NCBI GenBank assembly: GCA_012267415.1
Contig: JAAXGN010000154.1
Coordinates: 1 to 64,000 of the forward strand
Length of the DNA: 64,000 nt
Direction: 5' to 3'
Origin: Candidatus Poribacteria bacterium
GTDB lineage: Bacteria > Poribacteria > WGA-4E > WGA-3G
Of this stretch, positions 18,801 to 26,911 are shown piece by piece (the first letter of the stretch is position 1; each line of letters opens with the position of its first letter). The notes beneath the pieces were generated by a model. The model was not told the origin of the DNA. It searched no databases and saw nothing but the letters and a program-made list of their open reading frames with translations. The position numbers and the translations under genes were made by a program.

Positions 18801-19361
18801 GTGAATCTTCCCAAAATCTATTATGACCGTCATCTCTACCAACCGCTTCTAACTGTAGATGGAGCAGACACAGTGTTACGTACAAGCCCGCCTGCCTTAG
18901 AGAAAAGTGAAAAGCACTTTGTTGAAGATCTTCGTCGTTACGTACATGGTCAAGGTGAGAAACTTCTTGCTAAAAAACAGGTTTTCCTTTTACGTAACCA
19001 GAGCCGCGGCAAAGGGATTGGTTTTTTCGTAAATGAAGGTTTTTACCCCGACTTTATCCTCTGGATACTTGAAGGCAAAAAACAACGTATCGTCTTTATT
19101 GAACCTCACGGCATGGTTCATGAAGTCATCAACGAACACAACGATAAAATAACGCTTTTCAAAAGATTACGCAACCTTTCTCACGAACGCTTTCGCGGTG
19201 AACACGTGCAAATGGATGCGTTTATGATTTCAGGAACCAGTATGTCTAAACTACTACGTAAATATCCTGACGAGGATAGACAATCATTTGCTGAAGAATG
19301 GCATATCCTTTTCCGCACCGAAACTGACCCCACCTACCTCTCCCCAATCTTTCAAGATTAA
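15867..19361 (+). CDS. res: Type III restriction-modification system endonuclease (Res)
   Basis: An 1164-residue superfamily 2 helicase/nuclease. Walker A ATGAGKT lies at residues 281-287, the DEAD-box-type motif DEGHK at 382-386, SAT in EYSATFG soon after, and motif VI as QLFGRGVRLRGK. The C-terminal part has PDFILW at 1061-1066 followed by acidic and lysine residues, which fits the PD-(D/E)XK nuclease. It translocates on DNA from the Mod recognition site and cleaves. AGGAG precedes the ATG. No frameshift is visible, so the system may be active. Confidence 0.85.
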   Translation: MSKNQTPSIKMAPYKIQTVSLRRLVSDSKLIKFLRVEVPYREPYGRIPFARVLYAFNGSEQEKAVPIDLDKGAFSDSSFENAFEDEQLEKMFREIAPQVFRNAAPQIVKTVSKAATSRQLKYTKNMPSKNTTHKLDNHLTLHGWLNGHFGYKTARDLLNDAKNEEEGFNPDGHSPVCEFLISRADPDSPIAEALPTYDANIKRHLAAINKKRTQPIVLRYFQYLALLYTEIFLDWKFNKPAELLRQLNDFVRTRNDARAPSDSMDTAFKDADVEKLAFWMATGAGKTLIMHINYHQYLHYCQEKLDHIVLITPNEGLSDQHMRELEKSDIRSKRFNVEGNRLAHAHDTMQVIEITKLVEEKTGGGVSVPVEAFEGNNLIFVDEGHKGSGGKVWREYREALAETGFTFEYSATFGQALAAAKNTDLVDEYSKAIVFDYSYRYFYGDGYGKNFRILNVKHDDATQTEMLLLGNLLSFYEQKRYFSQNTEAVRDYGLDSPLWAFVGSRVNAVYTENKQSRSDVLNVIRFLHQFLKNEKGWATDTIEKIINNDSGLKDDYGSDVFYNRLGYLKESEDTPAQIYNAILKEIFHTDSSGELHLCDIRNAPGEIALKTTHGSKEFGLIYIGDTSAFKKLVENDDAGIKTDSEDVLTESLFNDINTFDSPINILIGAKKFIEGWDSWRVTAMGLLNIGKQEGSQIIQLFGRGVRLRGKDMCLKRSSAIDGEHPPNLPLLETLNIFAVRANFMVQFRDYLMREGVPHEEPVQVELPIRTNMNYLANQLFVPKVLDYNEAAKGKCVLLDANPAAIITHTTQSIEIIGSSSQSGIKGDRADAALQTHIEDKYLQLIDWEDIYLQLLEYKQEKQFHNLIFNTEILKQILNPNEGLYELYIMDESEVMPKSFAELERLEDLVLILLRKYISKYYRIIQKRWNDEAVRLDQLNKKDPNFTNWKVSIPQEDASDLELQIEHLIENGDIYGPDLVNLPKIYYDRHLYQPLLTVDGADTVLRTSPPALEKSEKHFVEDLRRYVHGQGEKLLAKKQVFLLRNQSRGKGIGFFVNEGFYPDFILWILEGKKQRIVFIEPHGMVHEVINEHNDKITLFKRLRNLSHERFRGEHVQMDAFMISGTSMSKLLRKYPDEDRQSFAEEWHILFRTETDPTYLSPIFQD

Positions 19362-19583
19362 GGTACTGTATTCCAGAAACAATCCCATATCAATACATGA
19401 CTTGGCCACTTACTTTCGGATTTGTCAGTCAAGGAACTTCCCAAATGTCCTCTGTGAAAATGGAACTAAAACTAAATAACACAGGTATTTACGTGATCAA
19501 CTGCTGCTGATTAATGGGTGTGTAAGTAATTTGTTACCATAATCGTCGATTTAAGAAGATAAATCCGATCTATTAGTGTCCTC

Positions 19584-19787
19584 AGTCCCTAATGAAGATT
19601 AAATAAATAATCAGGTAATTTTGATTACCCCAGGCCGGTAGGTGCGATATCCTTATCGCACCGGATCCTATGAGGAAACCTTCAACGAAAGGGTTAGGAT
19701 GAACCCGGTGCGATAAGGATATCGCACCTACCGGCCTGGGAAAAATCGGTTTTACCCCATTAATTTCTTAATCTTCATACGGGACTA
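19584..19787. mobile_element. Complete MITE-like element, terminal-repeat family A
   Basis: The ends are AGTCCCTAATGAAGATTAA and its complement finishing TTAATCTTCATACGGGACT. Inside are GGTAATTTTGATTACC and a large hairpin whose arms contain CCGGTAGGTGCGATATCC, around an imperfect 40-base loop. It accounts for the middle of the 19362-20006 gap. The first part of that gap (19362-19583) shows nothing else I can support. Confidence 0.7.
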
Positions 19788-19904
19788 AAGACATGCTCAT
19801 AACAGATTAATCCCTGTAAATTGACACATAAGATTACAAGAACTCTACGTGCCAGAGAGCATCCAGTGACAAAAACTTTACACACACATAAGACACAATT
19901 TTCC

Positions 19905-19933
19905 TTGACAAAAACCCTGATAACATATTTAAT
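19905..19933 (+). promoter_or_regulatory. Sigma70-type promoter for the ridA gene group
   Basis: TTGACA (19905-19910) and TTTAAT (19928-19933) are separated by 17 bases. The transcript would start about 65 bases before the ridA ATG. Confidence 0.55.
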
Positions 19934-20006
19934 TATGTAGGTCACTAAGATGATACTATGCTGACAGCACGTCAATTATAAACCTATATGGGAGATATTA
20001 AACTGC

Positions 20007-20468
20007 ATGAATATTGAGAAACGACTTGAAGAATTAGGAATAGAATTGCCGCCTCCTGCTACACCCGTAGCAAATTACGTTACGACAGTGCATACTGGGA
20101 ATCTTATCTTTACATCCGGACACGGTCCTGGTGATGGTGAAGGAAAAATCTATAAAAGCCAACTCGGAACAGACGCAACGATTGAGGAAGGATATGAATC
20201 TGCCAGACAGGTGGCACTCGGGTTGATTAGCACACTGAAACATGCCTTGGGTGATCTGGATCGGATAAAACGGGTCGTGAAGGTAGTCGGTTTTGTCAAC
20301 TCGTCCGCAGATTTTATTGATCAACCTGCTGTTGTCAATGGTGCATCAGATCTCTTTGTTGAGGTATTTGGTGATAAAGGCAAGCATGCACGTTCAGCGG
20401 TGGGTATGTCCCAATTACCCGGTGGTATTCCAGTTGAAGTTGAAATGGTCGTTGAAATAGAGGACTAA
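20007..20468 (+). CDS. RidA family protein (YjgF/YER057c/UK114)
   Basis: A 153-residue protein of the RidA family. It has the trimeric chorismate-mutase-like fold segments (TGNLIFTSGHGP, GYESARQVALGLISTLKHALGDLDRI) and the arginine in KHARSAVGM that binds the carboxylate of imine substrates. RidA hydrolyses reactive enamines and imines formed by PLP enzymes. The N-terminus is about 25 residues longer than in minimal RidA, as in the YjgH-like subgroup. It is followed after 25 bases by fabV. Confidence 0.85.
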   Translation: MNIEKRLEELGIELPPPATPVANYVTTVHTGNLIFTSGHGPGDGEGKIYKSQLGTDATIEEGYESARQVALGLISTLKHALGDLDRIKRVVKVVGFVNSSADFIDQPAVVNGASDLFVEVFGDKGKHARSAVGMSQLPGGIPVEVEMVVEIED

Positions 20469-20493
20469 TATCGTTAGAAAGAAGAAGGATATA

Positions 20494-21687
20494 ATGGCAG
20501 TTCAAATTGTTAAGCCTCGCATACGCGGTTTTATCTGTACAAACTCCCATCCTGTTGGCTGTCGTACCAACGTTCAGAACCAGGCAGCATTGATTAAAGA
20601 GAATGCTATAAAAAATGATTCAGGTTTGAATGCACTGGTGGTTGGTGCGTCAACGGGTTATGGACTTGCCTCTCGTATTGCCTTGACATGGGGATACGGT
20701 GCTAACACATTAGGTCTCCTGTATGAACGACCTGCGGATGAAAGACGTACCGCCACTGCAGGATATTACAACACCGTTGCGTTTCATCAGGAAGCGAAAC
20801 GTGACGGTTTTTTGGCTGAAAGTCTGAATGGAGATGCATTTTCGGATGAGGTGAAAGCGCAAGCAATCGCGCAACTCAAAGCTAAGTTTGGCAAAGTAGA
20901 TATACTTGTCTATAGTATTGCTTCACCACGTCGTATACATCCACGTACTGGTGTAACGCATAACTCTGAGCTGAAACCGATAGGTGAACCGTATACGGGA
21001 AGGACCATTGATCTCAACCGAGAAGTTGTCGCACCCGTAACGATTGAACCTGCAACCGAGCAGGAAATTGCGGATACAATCGCTGTGATGGGTGGAGAGG
21101 ACCTTGAGATGTGGGTAGATGCTTTAAGGGATGCCGATTTGCTCGCTCCAGCGGTAACGGTTGTCGCTTATACCTATATCGGTAGCGCGCTAACCTGGCA
21201 GATATATAAAGACGGCACCATCGGTAAGGCAAAGGATGACCTGAAGGCACGCGTTGATGCCCTTGATGAAAAACTTTCCGATCAATTTGGAGGCAATGCC
21301 TACATATCGGTTAATAAGGCAGTTGTTACGCAAGCATCCGCTGCAATACCTGTTGTTCCGCTTTACATTAGTATTCTTTACGATATTATGAACGAAAAGG
21401 GTATCAATGAGGCACCGATTGACCAGATGCACAGGTTGTTCTCAGAACATCTTGGTCCCGGACTAACGCCGACACTTGATAGTGAACGGTACATACGACT
21501 TGATGACAGGGAACTACGGCAGGATGTTACAGATGCGGTGACAGAACGTTGGAATAAGATAAATACCGACAATTTCCATGAACTCTCTGATTATGCTGGT
21601 TACAGACGTCGTTTTCGAAACCTCTTCGGATTTGAGGTAGAAGGGGTAGACTATGATGCAGCAGTGGAGACTGAATTAATATATTGA
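20494..21687 (+). CDS. fabV: Enoyl-ACP/trans-2-enoyl-CoA reductase
   Basis: A 397-residue protein, exactly the usual FabV length. The start [15 protein letters not shown] and NSHPVGC are characteristic, [22 protein letters not shown] binds NAD(P)H, and the catalytic pair is Tyr and Lys of [20 protein letters not shown] (Tyr-x8-Lys). It performs the last reduction step in fatty-acid elongation and is typically triclosan-tolerant. AGAAGAAGGA provides the ribosome binding site. It stops at TGA 12 bases before the ThuA start, in a probable operon. Confidence 0.92.
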   Translation: MAVQIVKPRIRGFICTNSHPVGCRTNVQNQAALIKENAIKNDSGLNALVVGASTGYGLASRIALTWGYGANTLGLLYERPADERRTATAGYYNTVAFHQEAKRDGFLAESLNGDAFSDEVKAQAIAQLKAKFGKVDILVYSIASPRRIHPRTGVTHNSELKPIGEPYTGRTIDLNREVVAPVTIEPATEQEIADTIAVMGGEDLEMWVDALRDADLLAPAVTVVAYTYIGSALTWQIYKDGTIGKAKDDLKARVDALDEKLSDQFGGNAYISVNKAVVTQASAAIPVVPLYISILYDIMNEKGINEAPIDQMHRLFSEHLGPGLTPTLDSERYIRLDDRELRQDVTDAVTERWNKINTDNFHELSDYAGYRRRFRNLFGFEVEGVDYDAAVETELIY

Positions 21688-21698
21688 AGGAGATACTT

Positions 21699-22421
21699 AT
21701 GTCACAACCTTTAGTTACAGTTTGGAACGAATTTAGACACGAAAAAACGAATGAATTTATTAAGAAACTATACCCAGAAGGTATTCATTCCGCTATCGCT
21801 GATGGGTTATCTGAGCACGGTATTGAGACACTCACTGCGACGTTGGATGAACCTGAACACGGCTTAACAGACGAAGTGCTGGATAAAACGGATGTCCTTA
21901 TTTGGTGGGGACATGCCGCGCACGGTGCCGTTGAAGATGCCATCGCTGATAAGGTAAAAGCACGCGTATTACAAGGTATGGGACTTATTGTGCTACATTC
22001 TGGACACTATTCAAAACCCTTTACCCGTTTAATGGGGACATCGTGTAGTCTGAAATGGCGGGAGGCGGCAGAGAAGGAACGTATCTGGGTGATCGAACAC
22101 GGACATCCGATTGCCGAAGGACTTGACGAGTATTTTGAGATAGAAAAAACCGAGATGTACGGTGAACCGTTTGACATCCCAGAACCCGACACGCTTATTT
22201 TTATAAGTTGGTTCCCTGGCGGTGAAGTATTCCGTAGCGGTTGTTGCTACTACCGTGGCAGAGGAAAAATATTCTATTTCCGTCCCGGTCACGAAACGTA
22301 TCCGATCTATTATGATAAAAATGTACGTCAGGTAATTGCAAATGCTGCGCGTTGGGCAGCAATTGGTGATGCACCAAAACCCGTTTTTGGTCATTCACAA
22401 CCTTTAGAATCACTTGATTAA
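21699..22421 (+). CDS. ThuA-like domain protein
   Basis: A 240-residue protein of the ThuA/glutamine amidotransferase-like fold: [36 protein letters not shown] and [17 protein letters not shown] match the family. ThuA proteins are linked to trehalose and other disaccharide oxidation; the reaction here is not known. The usual GATase cysteine nucleophile is not present. The ATG at 21699 follows GAAGGAGA by seven bases. It lies directly after fabV and 12 bases before the WD40 gene. Confidence 0.8.
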   Translation: MSQPLVTVWNEFRHEKTNEFIKKLYPEGIHSAIADGLSEHGIETLTATLDEPEHGLTDEVLDKTDVLIWWGHAAHGAVEDAIADKVKARVLQGMGLIVLHSGHYSKPFTRLMGTSCSLKWREAAEKERIWVIEHGHPIAEGLDEYFEIEKTEMYGEPFDIPEPDTLIFISWFPGGEVFRSGCCYYRGRGKIFYFRPGHETYPIYYDKNVRQVIANAARWAAIGDAPKPVFGHSQPLESLD

Positions 22422-22433
22422 TTTGAGGGTTCA

Positions 22434-24290
22434 ATGCGTACCAAACTTTTATGTTTCACTTTCATAGTGTTATTCTGTTTACTACCGTTCAGTTTTGCAG
22501 AAAAACAACAGGTTGTACTTCTCAATAAAGGTGATGTGAGTGAAATAGCATATTCGCCGGATGGACAGCGTTTAGCAGTTGCTGGTGCTATCGGTATATG
22601 GTTGTATCCGACAAAGACAGACGCACTACCTGTTCTGATAGAGCATCCGCTTAGTATTACAAACATATCGTTTAGCTCTGATGGACAGAAACTCGCGGGT
22701 GGAGATTTCTATGGAGGCGTGCATGTTTGGGACGTTAGAACAGGTGAACGTCAACAGACACTTGATCTGCAGAGAAGACCCGTAGATATGTCGTTGAGTC
22801 CGGATGGACAGTTTCTCGTTACTGGCAGTGCAAATGGCATGATTCATGCTTGGGATATCAATACGAATGAAGTCCACTATACAATTCCTGCACATCCAGG
22901 TGACAATGTCACTACCTTATTGTTCAGCCCGGATGGACAGACGTTTGCCAGTGGTGGTTCGGACGGTTTAGCTTACCTTTGGGATTTTGGTTCTGGTGAA
23001 CGGCTTCACACATTTAAAGGTCATACAAAAACAGTCAATACAGTGTCGTTCAGTCCCGATGGGCAGATACTTGCAAGTTGTGGTTTGGAGAAAACCATTC
23101 TTCTGTGGGACGTTCAGAATGGGGAACTGCACAAAGCGATAACTGGAAATTCTGATTGGATCTTTGATATATCATTCAGTCCAGATGGTCAGACGCTTGC
23201 TTCTGGAGGTGTAGAGGACAACATAGAGTTATGGAATGTCCGAACTCTTGTGCCTCAAGGCACACTCATAGGTCATAGTTATATTGTCAGTAATGTATCA
23301 TTTAGTCCTGATGGACAGACTTTAGCAAGTCTGACTACTCAGAACAGTACGGTGCGTATATGGGATCTTAGCACAGGTGAACTTTTGGATATACTCCCTG
23401 ACCATAGTAGTAGTGTTTGGGATATGTCTTTCAATCCGAATGGACAGATGATCTCAACTGTAAGTCAAGGGGAAGTCAGGTTGTTGGATGTAAGAACAGG
23501 TGAAGCCTTACAAACACTCATCGGATATACTGCCTCTTTCAGTCCGGATGGCGAGATACTTGCTTTCTCTGGATCAGATCCTATTGTCAATTTGATGGAT
23601 ACAAATTCAGGCGATATCCCTCAGACTCTTTCGTTAGATCATCGTGCAATACATATATCGTTTGGTCATGATGAGCACACCATTGCAATTTTGGATGCTG
23701 AAGGTATAATTAATCTATGGGATATTAAAACAGGTATCGTCCAAAAGACAATCACGGGACTTGAACATTTTGATGGTATCCGTTTTCAGGGTAATATCAC
23801 GTTCAGTCCAGATTTGCGATTTCTTGCAAGAACGCAATATGAAGTGAGTACCGATTCGCATAGTACAATACAGATGATGGATGCTATTACAGGTAAACTG
23901 CTTCACACACTCTATGGTCATGCGGATTCGGTCAGGTGGCTAACCTTCAGTCCAGATGGACAGATACTCGCAAGTGCAAGTTGGGATAAAACTGTGCGTT
24001 TTTGGGATGTTGAAACGGGAAGTTTGCTTAAGGTGCCTTTCGTACATGCAACAAGGTTAGATAGTATTTCGTTCAGTCCAGATGGACAGACACTTGCAAG
24101 TGGCGGATCGGACGGTATCGTCTATTTGTGGAATATAGAGACAGGTAAACAGATAGACACACTCACGGGGTATAGTCGTGGTATAAGAGGGCTGTCGTTC
24201 AGTTCTGATGGAGAGGCGCTTGCAATTGGTAGAGCAGACGGTACTATTTATTTGTGGGAAACAGTTCCCGTATCCGCTGAACCAGATTGA
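22434..24290 (+). CDS. Secreted WD40-repeat protein
   Basis: A 618-residue protein with a signal peptide ending near SFAEK. About thirteen WD40 blades follow, each with an FSPDGQxLASGG segment and a closing LWD or similar; the copies near 23,400-23,850 are degenerate. It would form two beta-propellers outside the cytoplasm and act as a protein-interaction scaffold. GAGGG lies five bases before the ATG. After the TGA at 24288-24290 the same frame continues for 53 codons as a clean dockerin domain (next entry), so the natural protein may be longer. Confidence 0.85.
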   Translation: MRTKLLCFTFIVLFCLLPFSFAEKQQVVLLNKGDVSEIAYSPDGQRLAVAGAIGIWLYPTKTDALPVLIEHPLSITNISFSSDGQKLAGGDFYGGVHVWDVRTGERQQTLDLQRRPVDMSLSPDGQFLVTGSANGMIHAWDINTNEVHYTIPAHPGDNVTTLLFSPDGQTFASGGSDGLAYLWDFGSGERLHTFKGHTKTVNTVSFSPDGQILASCGLEKTILLWDVQNGELHKAITGNSDWIFDISFSPDGQTLASGGVEDNIELWNVRTLVPQGTLIGHSYIVSNVSFSPDGQTLASLTTQNSTVRIWDLSTGELLDILPDHSSSVWDMSFNPNGQMISTVSQGEVRLLDVRTGEALQTLIGYTASFSPDGEILAFSGSDPIVNLMDTNSGDIPQTLSLDHRAIHISFGHDEHTIAILDAEGIINLWDIKTGIVQKTITGLEHFDGIRFQGNITFSPDLRFLARTQYEVSTDSHSTIQMMDAITGKLLHTLYGHADSVRWLTFSPDGQILASASWDKTVRFWDVETGSLLKVPFVHATRLDSISFSPDGQTLASGGSDGIVYLWNIETGKQIDTLTGYSRGIRGLSFSSDGEALAIGRADGTIYLWETVPVSAEPD

Positions 24291-24452
24291 GACAAGACAG
24301 ATATTAACACGGAGGGTGTGGTCAACGTTCAAGATTTGGTGTTGGTTGCGGCAGACTTCGGTAAGATAGGTGAATACGAGACAGATGTCAATGGGGATGG
24401 CAAAGTCAACATCCAAGACCTCGTTGTTGTGGTTGCTGCGTTTAGTGATTAA
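24291..24452 (+). pseudogene. Dockerin type I domain in frame behind the WD40 stop codon
   Basis: Directly after TGA the same frame encodes 53 residues with two calcium-binding dockerin repeats: DINTEGVVNVQDLVLVAADFG and DVNGDGKVNIQDLVVVVAAF, ending at TAA 24450-24452. There is no start codon or ribosome binding site that would express it alone. The parsimonious reading is that WD40 plus dockerin was one gene and TGA is a recent nonsense mutation. Read-through is possible. The second repeat is intact (D-N-D-K-N ligand spacing), so decay is recent or absent. Confidence 0.75.
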
Positions 24453-24486
24453 CCCATACTATGGTAACCCAAGTTGTTACCTGTGA

Positions 24487-24634
24487 GCACAAACTTTATG
24501 AAGATTAAATAAATATTTGGGTAATCCGATCCATAAAAACGATCGTAGGGGCTGGATTTCCCAGACCGCATACTGCAGGTTTCCTCGTCCGTTAATTACC
24601 CGATTTGAATCTTAATCTTCATTTAGTTTGTGCC
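24487..24634. mobile_element. MITE-like element, terminal-repeat family A
   Basis: The ends are GCACAAACTTTATGAAGATT and the complement ending AATCTTCATTTAGTTTGTGC. Inner GGTAAT...ATTACC pairs follow. The core (GTAGGGGCTGGATTTCCCAG) is degenerate. Downstream, 24663-24700 holds a further partial GGTGCGATAAGGATAT hairpin. Confidence 0.6.
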
Positions 24635-24761
24635 ATAAGGATGCAAACTGAAAGTGGAATCAACGGTGCGATAAGGATATCACACCTACCGGGGATGAGA
24701 GTATATAATTATTTCCAAAATTCACCATAAACAGATATAATATATCCAAAAGGAGATGACC

Positions 24762-25484
24762 ATGGAAGATAATAAAACTAACGTCACACAACTATTGGAG
24801 AACGGTTATTTCTTAATTGAAGGTGCGTTGTCACCTGAAGAAACTGAAAATATCCGTCAGCGAGTAAACTTTGCCCGCGAACAAGGTTGGGAAGAAGGCT
24901 TGAACGCTGTCGGTAATATGTGGTTCGATTCGCTACTGGATCGAGAACCAGATACATACTCGCCACTTGTCGGACATCCTAGTGTTCGTCCTTATCTTGA
25001 AGGATTAATGGGAAAACAGTGTCAACTTCGTAGTTTACGCGCGCATATCAATCCCGGTCCCTATTTACAGGAATGGCACATGGATTTCTACGGATATTGG
25101 CACGAAAAGCGATATGTGGAAGACCATCCATTTGCAATGGCTCCTGTTGGGATAAATACAACTTACTATTTCCAAGACAACGGTCCGGGAGAGGGACATC
25201 TCAAGTTTGTAAAGGGTGGACATCTGAACGAACCGCCGCATCTATACCCGATGGACCGTCCCAAATTTGAGGAGTGGTGTGAAGCACAAGAACACGTTGT
25301 ACTGTACCCAAAAGCAGGTGATTGTGTCGTGTTCATCAATCACATGCCACACCAAGGTGCAAAGGAACGCGACGATATGGAGCGAAGTAATGTCGTCTGT
25401 CATTATCAGGTTACACCGATGTATGATGGTGTCTGGCACGTCTCTCGACCGCGTGGGTATCAGGGGACCTTCCCTTTTGTTTAG
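24762..25484 (+). CDS. Phytanoyl-CoA dioxygenase (PhyH) family protein
   Basis: A 240-residue Fe(II)/2-oxoglutarate oxygenase. WHMDFY supplies His106 and Asp108, HMPHQGAKERD the distal His (197, or 194), and an Arg about ten residues later could bind 2-oxoglutarate. It belongs to a different PhyH subgroup from the protein at 3577. The substrate is unknown. The ATG at 24762 follows AAGGAG by six bases; an ATG six bases earlier overlaps that site and is less likely. Confidence 0.82.
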   Translation: MEDNKTNVTQLLENGYFLIEGALSPEETENIRQRVNFAREQGWEEGLNAVGNMWFDSLLDREPDTYSPLVGHPSVRPYLEGLMGKQCQLRSLRAHINPGPYLQEWHMDFYGYWHEKRYVEDHPFAMAPVGINTTYYFQDNGPGEGHLKFVKGGHLNEPPHLYPMDRPKFEEWCEAQEHVVLYPKAGDCVVFINHMPHQGAKERDDMERSNVVCHYQVTPMYDGVWHVSRPRGYQGTFPFV

Positions 25485-25565
25485 AACTACTCTCTCTACT
25501 TTTATGGTGGATGTTGTATCCATCCGCATTAATGGTTAAGCATACAAATAATTATACACACAGGC

Positions 25566-25680
25566 TGTAGGAGGGAACTCCGATTCCCGACTATCAAACC
25601 GTTCAGTCGGGAATCGGCCAGAAATATGTTAACTGACCTCCTACAGAAACAATGTCTAAGTAATTCCATATTCTACTATA
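25566..25680. mobile_element. MITE-like element, family-B right end, inverted core
   Basis: The core is the reverse complement of the core at 5716: GTAGGAGGGAACTCCGATTC...GTTCAGTCGGGAATC...GGCCAGAAATATG...CCTCCTACAG. The right end, GTAATTCCATATTCTACTATA, is a family-B terminal repeat. The left terminal repeat is not recognisable. It forms the upstream region of the LamG gene at 25716. Confidence 0.6.
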
Positions 25681-25715
25681 GCCAATTGACCCAAAATTAG
25701 AAAGAGGTAAAACGC

Positions 25716-26498
25716 ATGCGAAACTGTATAGTCATGTTTTTTGCAGCCGTCCTGCTGACAGCAAGTTTTCAAGTCAGCACAGCCAAGGAACTGGACGGAT
25801 TGCTTGTCTATTTTGCTTTTGAAGATGGCGCAGGTGAAACCGTTACTGATCTGTCTGGAAACGGACAGAATGGAATCTTAGAAGGAGATACAAGCTGGAT
25901 CAGAGGCAAATATGGAAAAGGACTCAACTTCGGTGGTGAAAACGGAATTGTTCGAGTTGATCATTCTCGTCAGTTTGAATTTACAGAGGGAATTACCATC
26001 TGTGCATGGATTCGTCCTACGTTGGAAAGAGGTCCAGGTGAATGGCAACTCATAGCAGCAAAAGGACCTGATGTAGATGAGTTTTTTGAAATACTACTCC
26101 ATCCAGATGGTTTTATCTGGATGGGATGGAATCTTGCAGATGGTCGTATAGTTCCTCAGAAAAGTCTCAACAAGATTGCGAAAGATAAATGGCAGCACGT
26201 TGCCGTCTCGTTTCAGAGAGGCGAGTGGTGGACAGTTTACCTTGATGGTGAGGTGCTAATTAATCATCCGAAACAGGATGCAAAATTAGTTCATGTTGAA
26301 TCACCGCTGCTGCTTGGTACTGAAGAACCGCTCAGTTTAAATCGCTACTATAACGGTGATATGGATGAGTTTGCTCTGTTTAACCGCGGACTATCCCAAA
26401 AAGAAATCAGGAAAATTCAGGCAGGTATTGAGATTTTATTAGCCGTTGAACCATCCGAGAAACTAACCACTACGTGGGCACACCTTAAAACCTTTTGA
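25716..26498 (+). CDS. Secreted LamG-domain protein
   Basis: A 260-residue protein with a signal peptide ending near VSTAKEL. A LamG domain follows: LVYFAFEDGAGETVTDLSGNGQNG, GITICAWIRP, KWQHVAVSFQRGEW and VYLDGEVL, ending with DMDEFALFNRGLS. It is predicted to be surface-exposed and ligand binding. The C-terminal tail is EKLTTTWAHLKTF, the motif shared by the window's four LamG proteins. GAGG precedes the ATG. A family-B repeat lies just upstream. Confidence 0.8.
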   Translation: MRNCIVMFFAAVLLTASFQVSTAKELDGLLVYFAFEDGAGETVTDLSGNGQNGILEGDTSWIRGKYGKGLNFGGENGIVRVDHSRQFEFTEGITICAWIRPTLERGPGEWQLIAAKGPDVDEFFEILLHPDGFIWMGWNLADGRIVPQKSLNKIAKDKWQHVAVSFQRGEWWTVYLDGEVLINHPKQDAKLVHVESPLLLGTEEPLSLNRYYNGDMDEFALFNRGLSQKEIRKIQAGIEILLAVEPSEKLTTTWAHLKTF

Positions 26499-26672
26499 TT
26501 ATTCTGCTTGTGCCAAATTGACATTAGCCGTCAATAGCCTAATTTATTTAAAACTGCCAAATTGACACACTTTTTACTGGATGCAGCTTAATATACCGAT
26601 ATATCTTGGCATATATATTGCACCTATATCATACATATTGCACTTATATTTTAACCTAAGTTACCCCTTGTA

Positions 26673-26821
26673 GCACAATCTGTATGAAGTTTAATGAAAT
26701 ATTTCGGTAATAAACGGGCAATAAATTGCCCTACTACAAACGATCAGGTTCGTAGTAGTGCGATTCATCGCACGTTCCAACATTACCGAATTAAAAAATT
26801 AATCTTCATTTAGATTGTGCC
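26673..26821. mobile_element. MITE-like element, terminal-repeat family A
   Basis: The ends are GCACAATCTGTATGAAGTTT and a complement ending AATCTTCATTTAGATTGTGC, with inner GGTAAT/ATTACC pairs. The core combines two hairpins, GGGCAATAAATTGCCC and GTGCGATTCATCGCAC, joined through CTACTACAAACG/CGTAGTAG. The rest of the 26499-26911 gap holds a third short hairpin (26825-26852) and AT-rich sequence. Confidence 0.65.
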
Positions 26822-26824
26822 TGT

Positions 26825-26852
26825 GTGACGCAAACTAAAAGTTTGCGCTACA
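26825..26852. repeat. GCAAACT hairpin
   Basis: GACGCAAACTAAAAGTTTGCGCTACA is a short perfect stem on GCAAACT/AGTTTGC. The same unit appears twice, in inverted order, in the element at 29541. Confidence 0.5.
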
Positions 26853-26911
26853 ATTGTCTGCAAATAATTATAGATTTCACTATAAATTATACATATAAAA
26901 TGGAGATTGAA

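Noticed and set aside
19288..19479. Plus-strand ORF of 63 codons at the end of res
   Set aside because: Most of it overlaps res in another frame, and it has no start signal or recognisable protein features.
24288..24290. Selenocysteine at the WD40/dockerin TGA
   Set aside because: The codon lies in a linker (Glu-Pro-Asp-TGA-Asp) with no redox context and no convincing stem-loop at the distance seen in the selenoprotein pair.
24057..24416. Minus-strand ORF of 119 codons opposite the WD40/dockerin region
   Set aside because: It is antisense to a clearly coding frame with WD40 and dockerin repeats; its length follows from the repeat composition.
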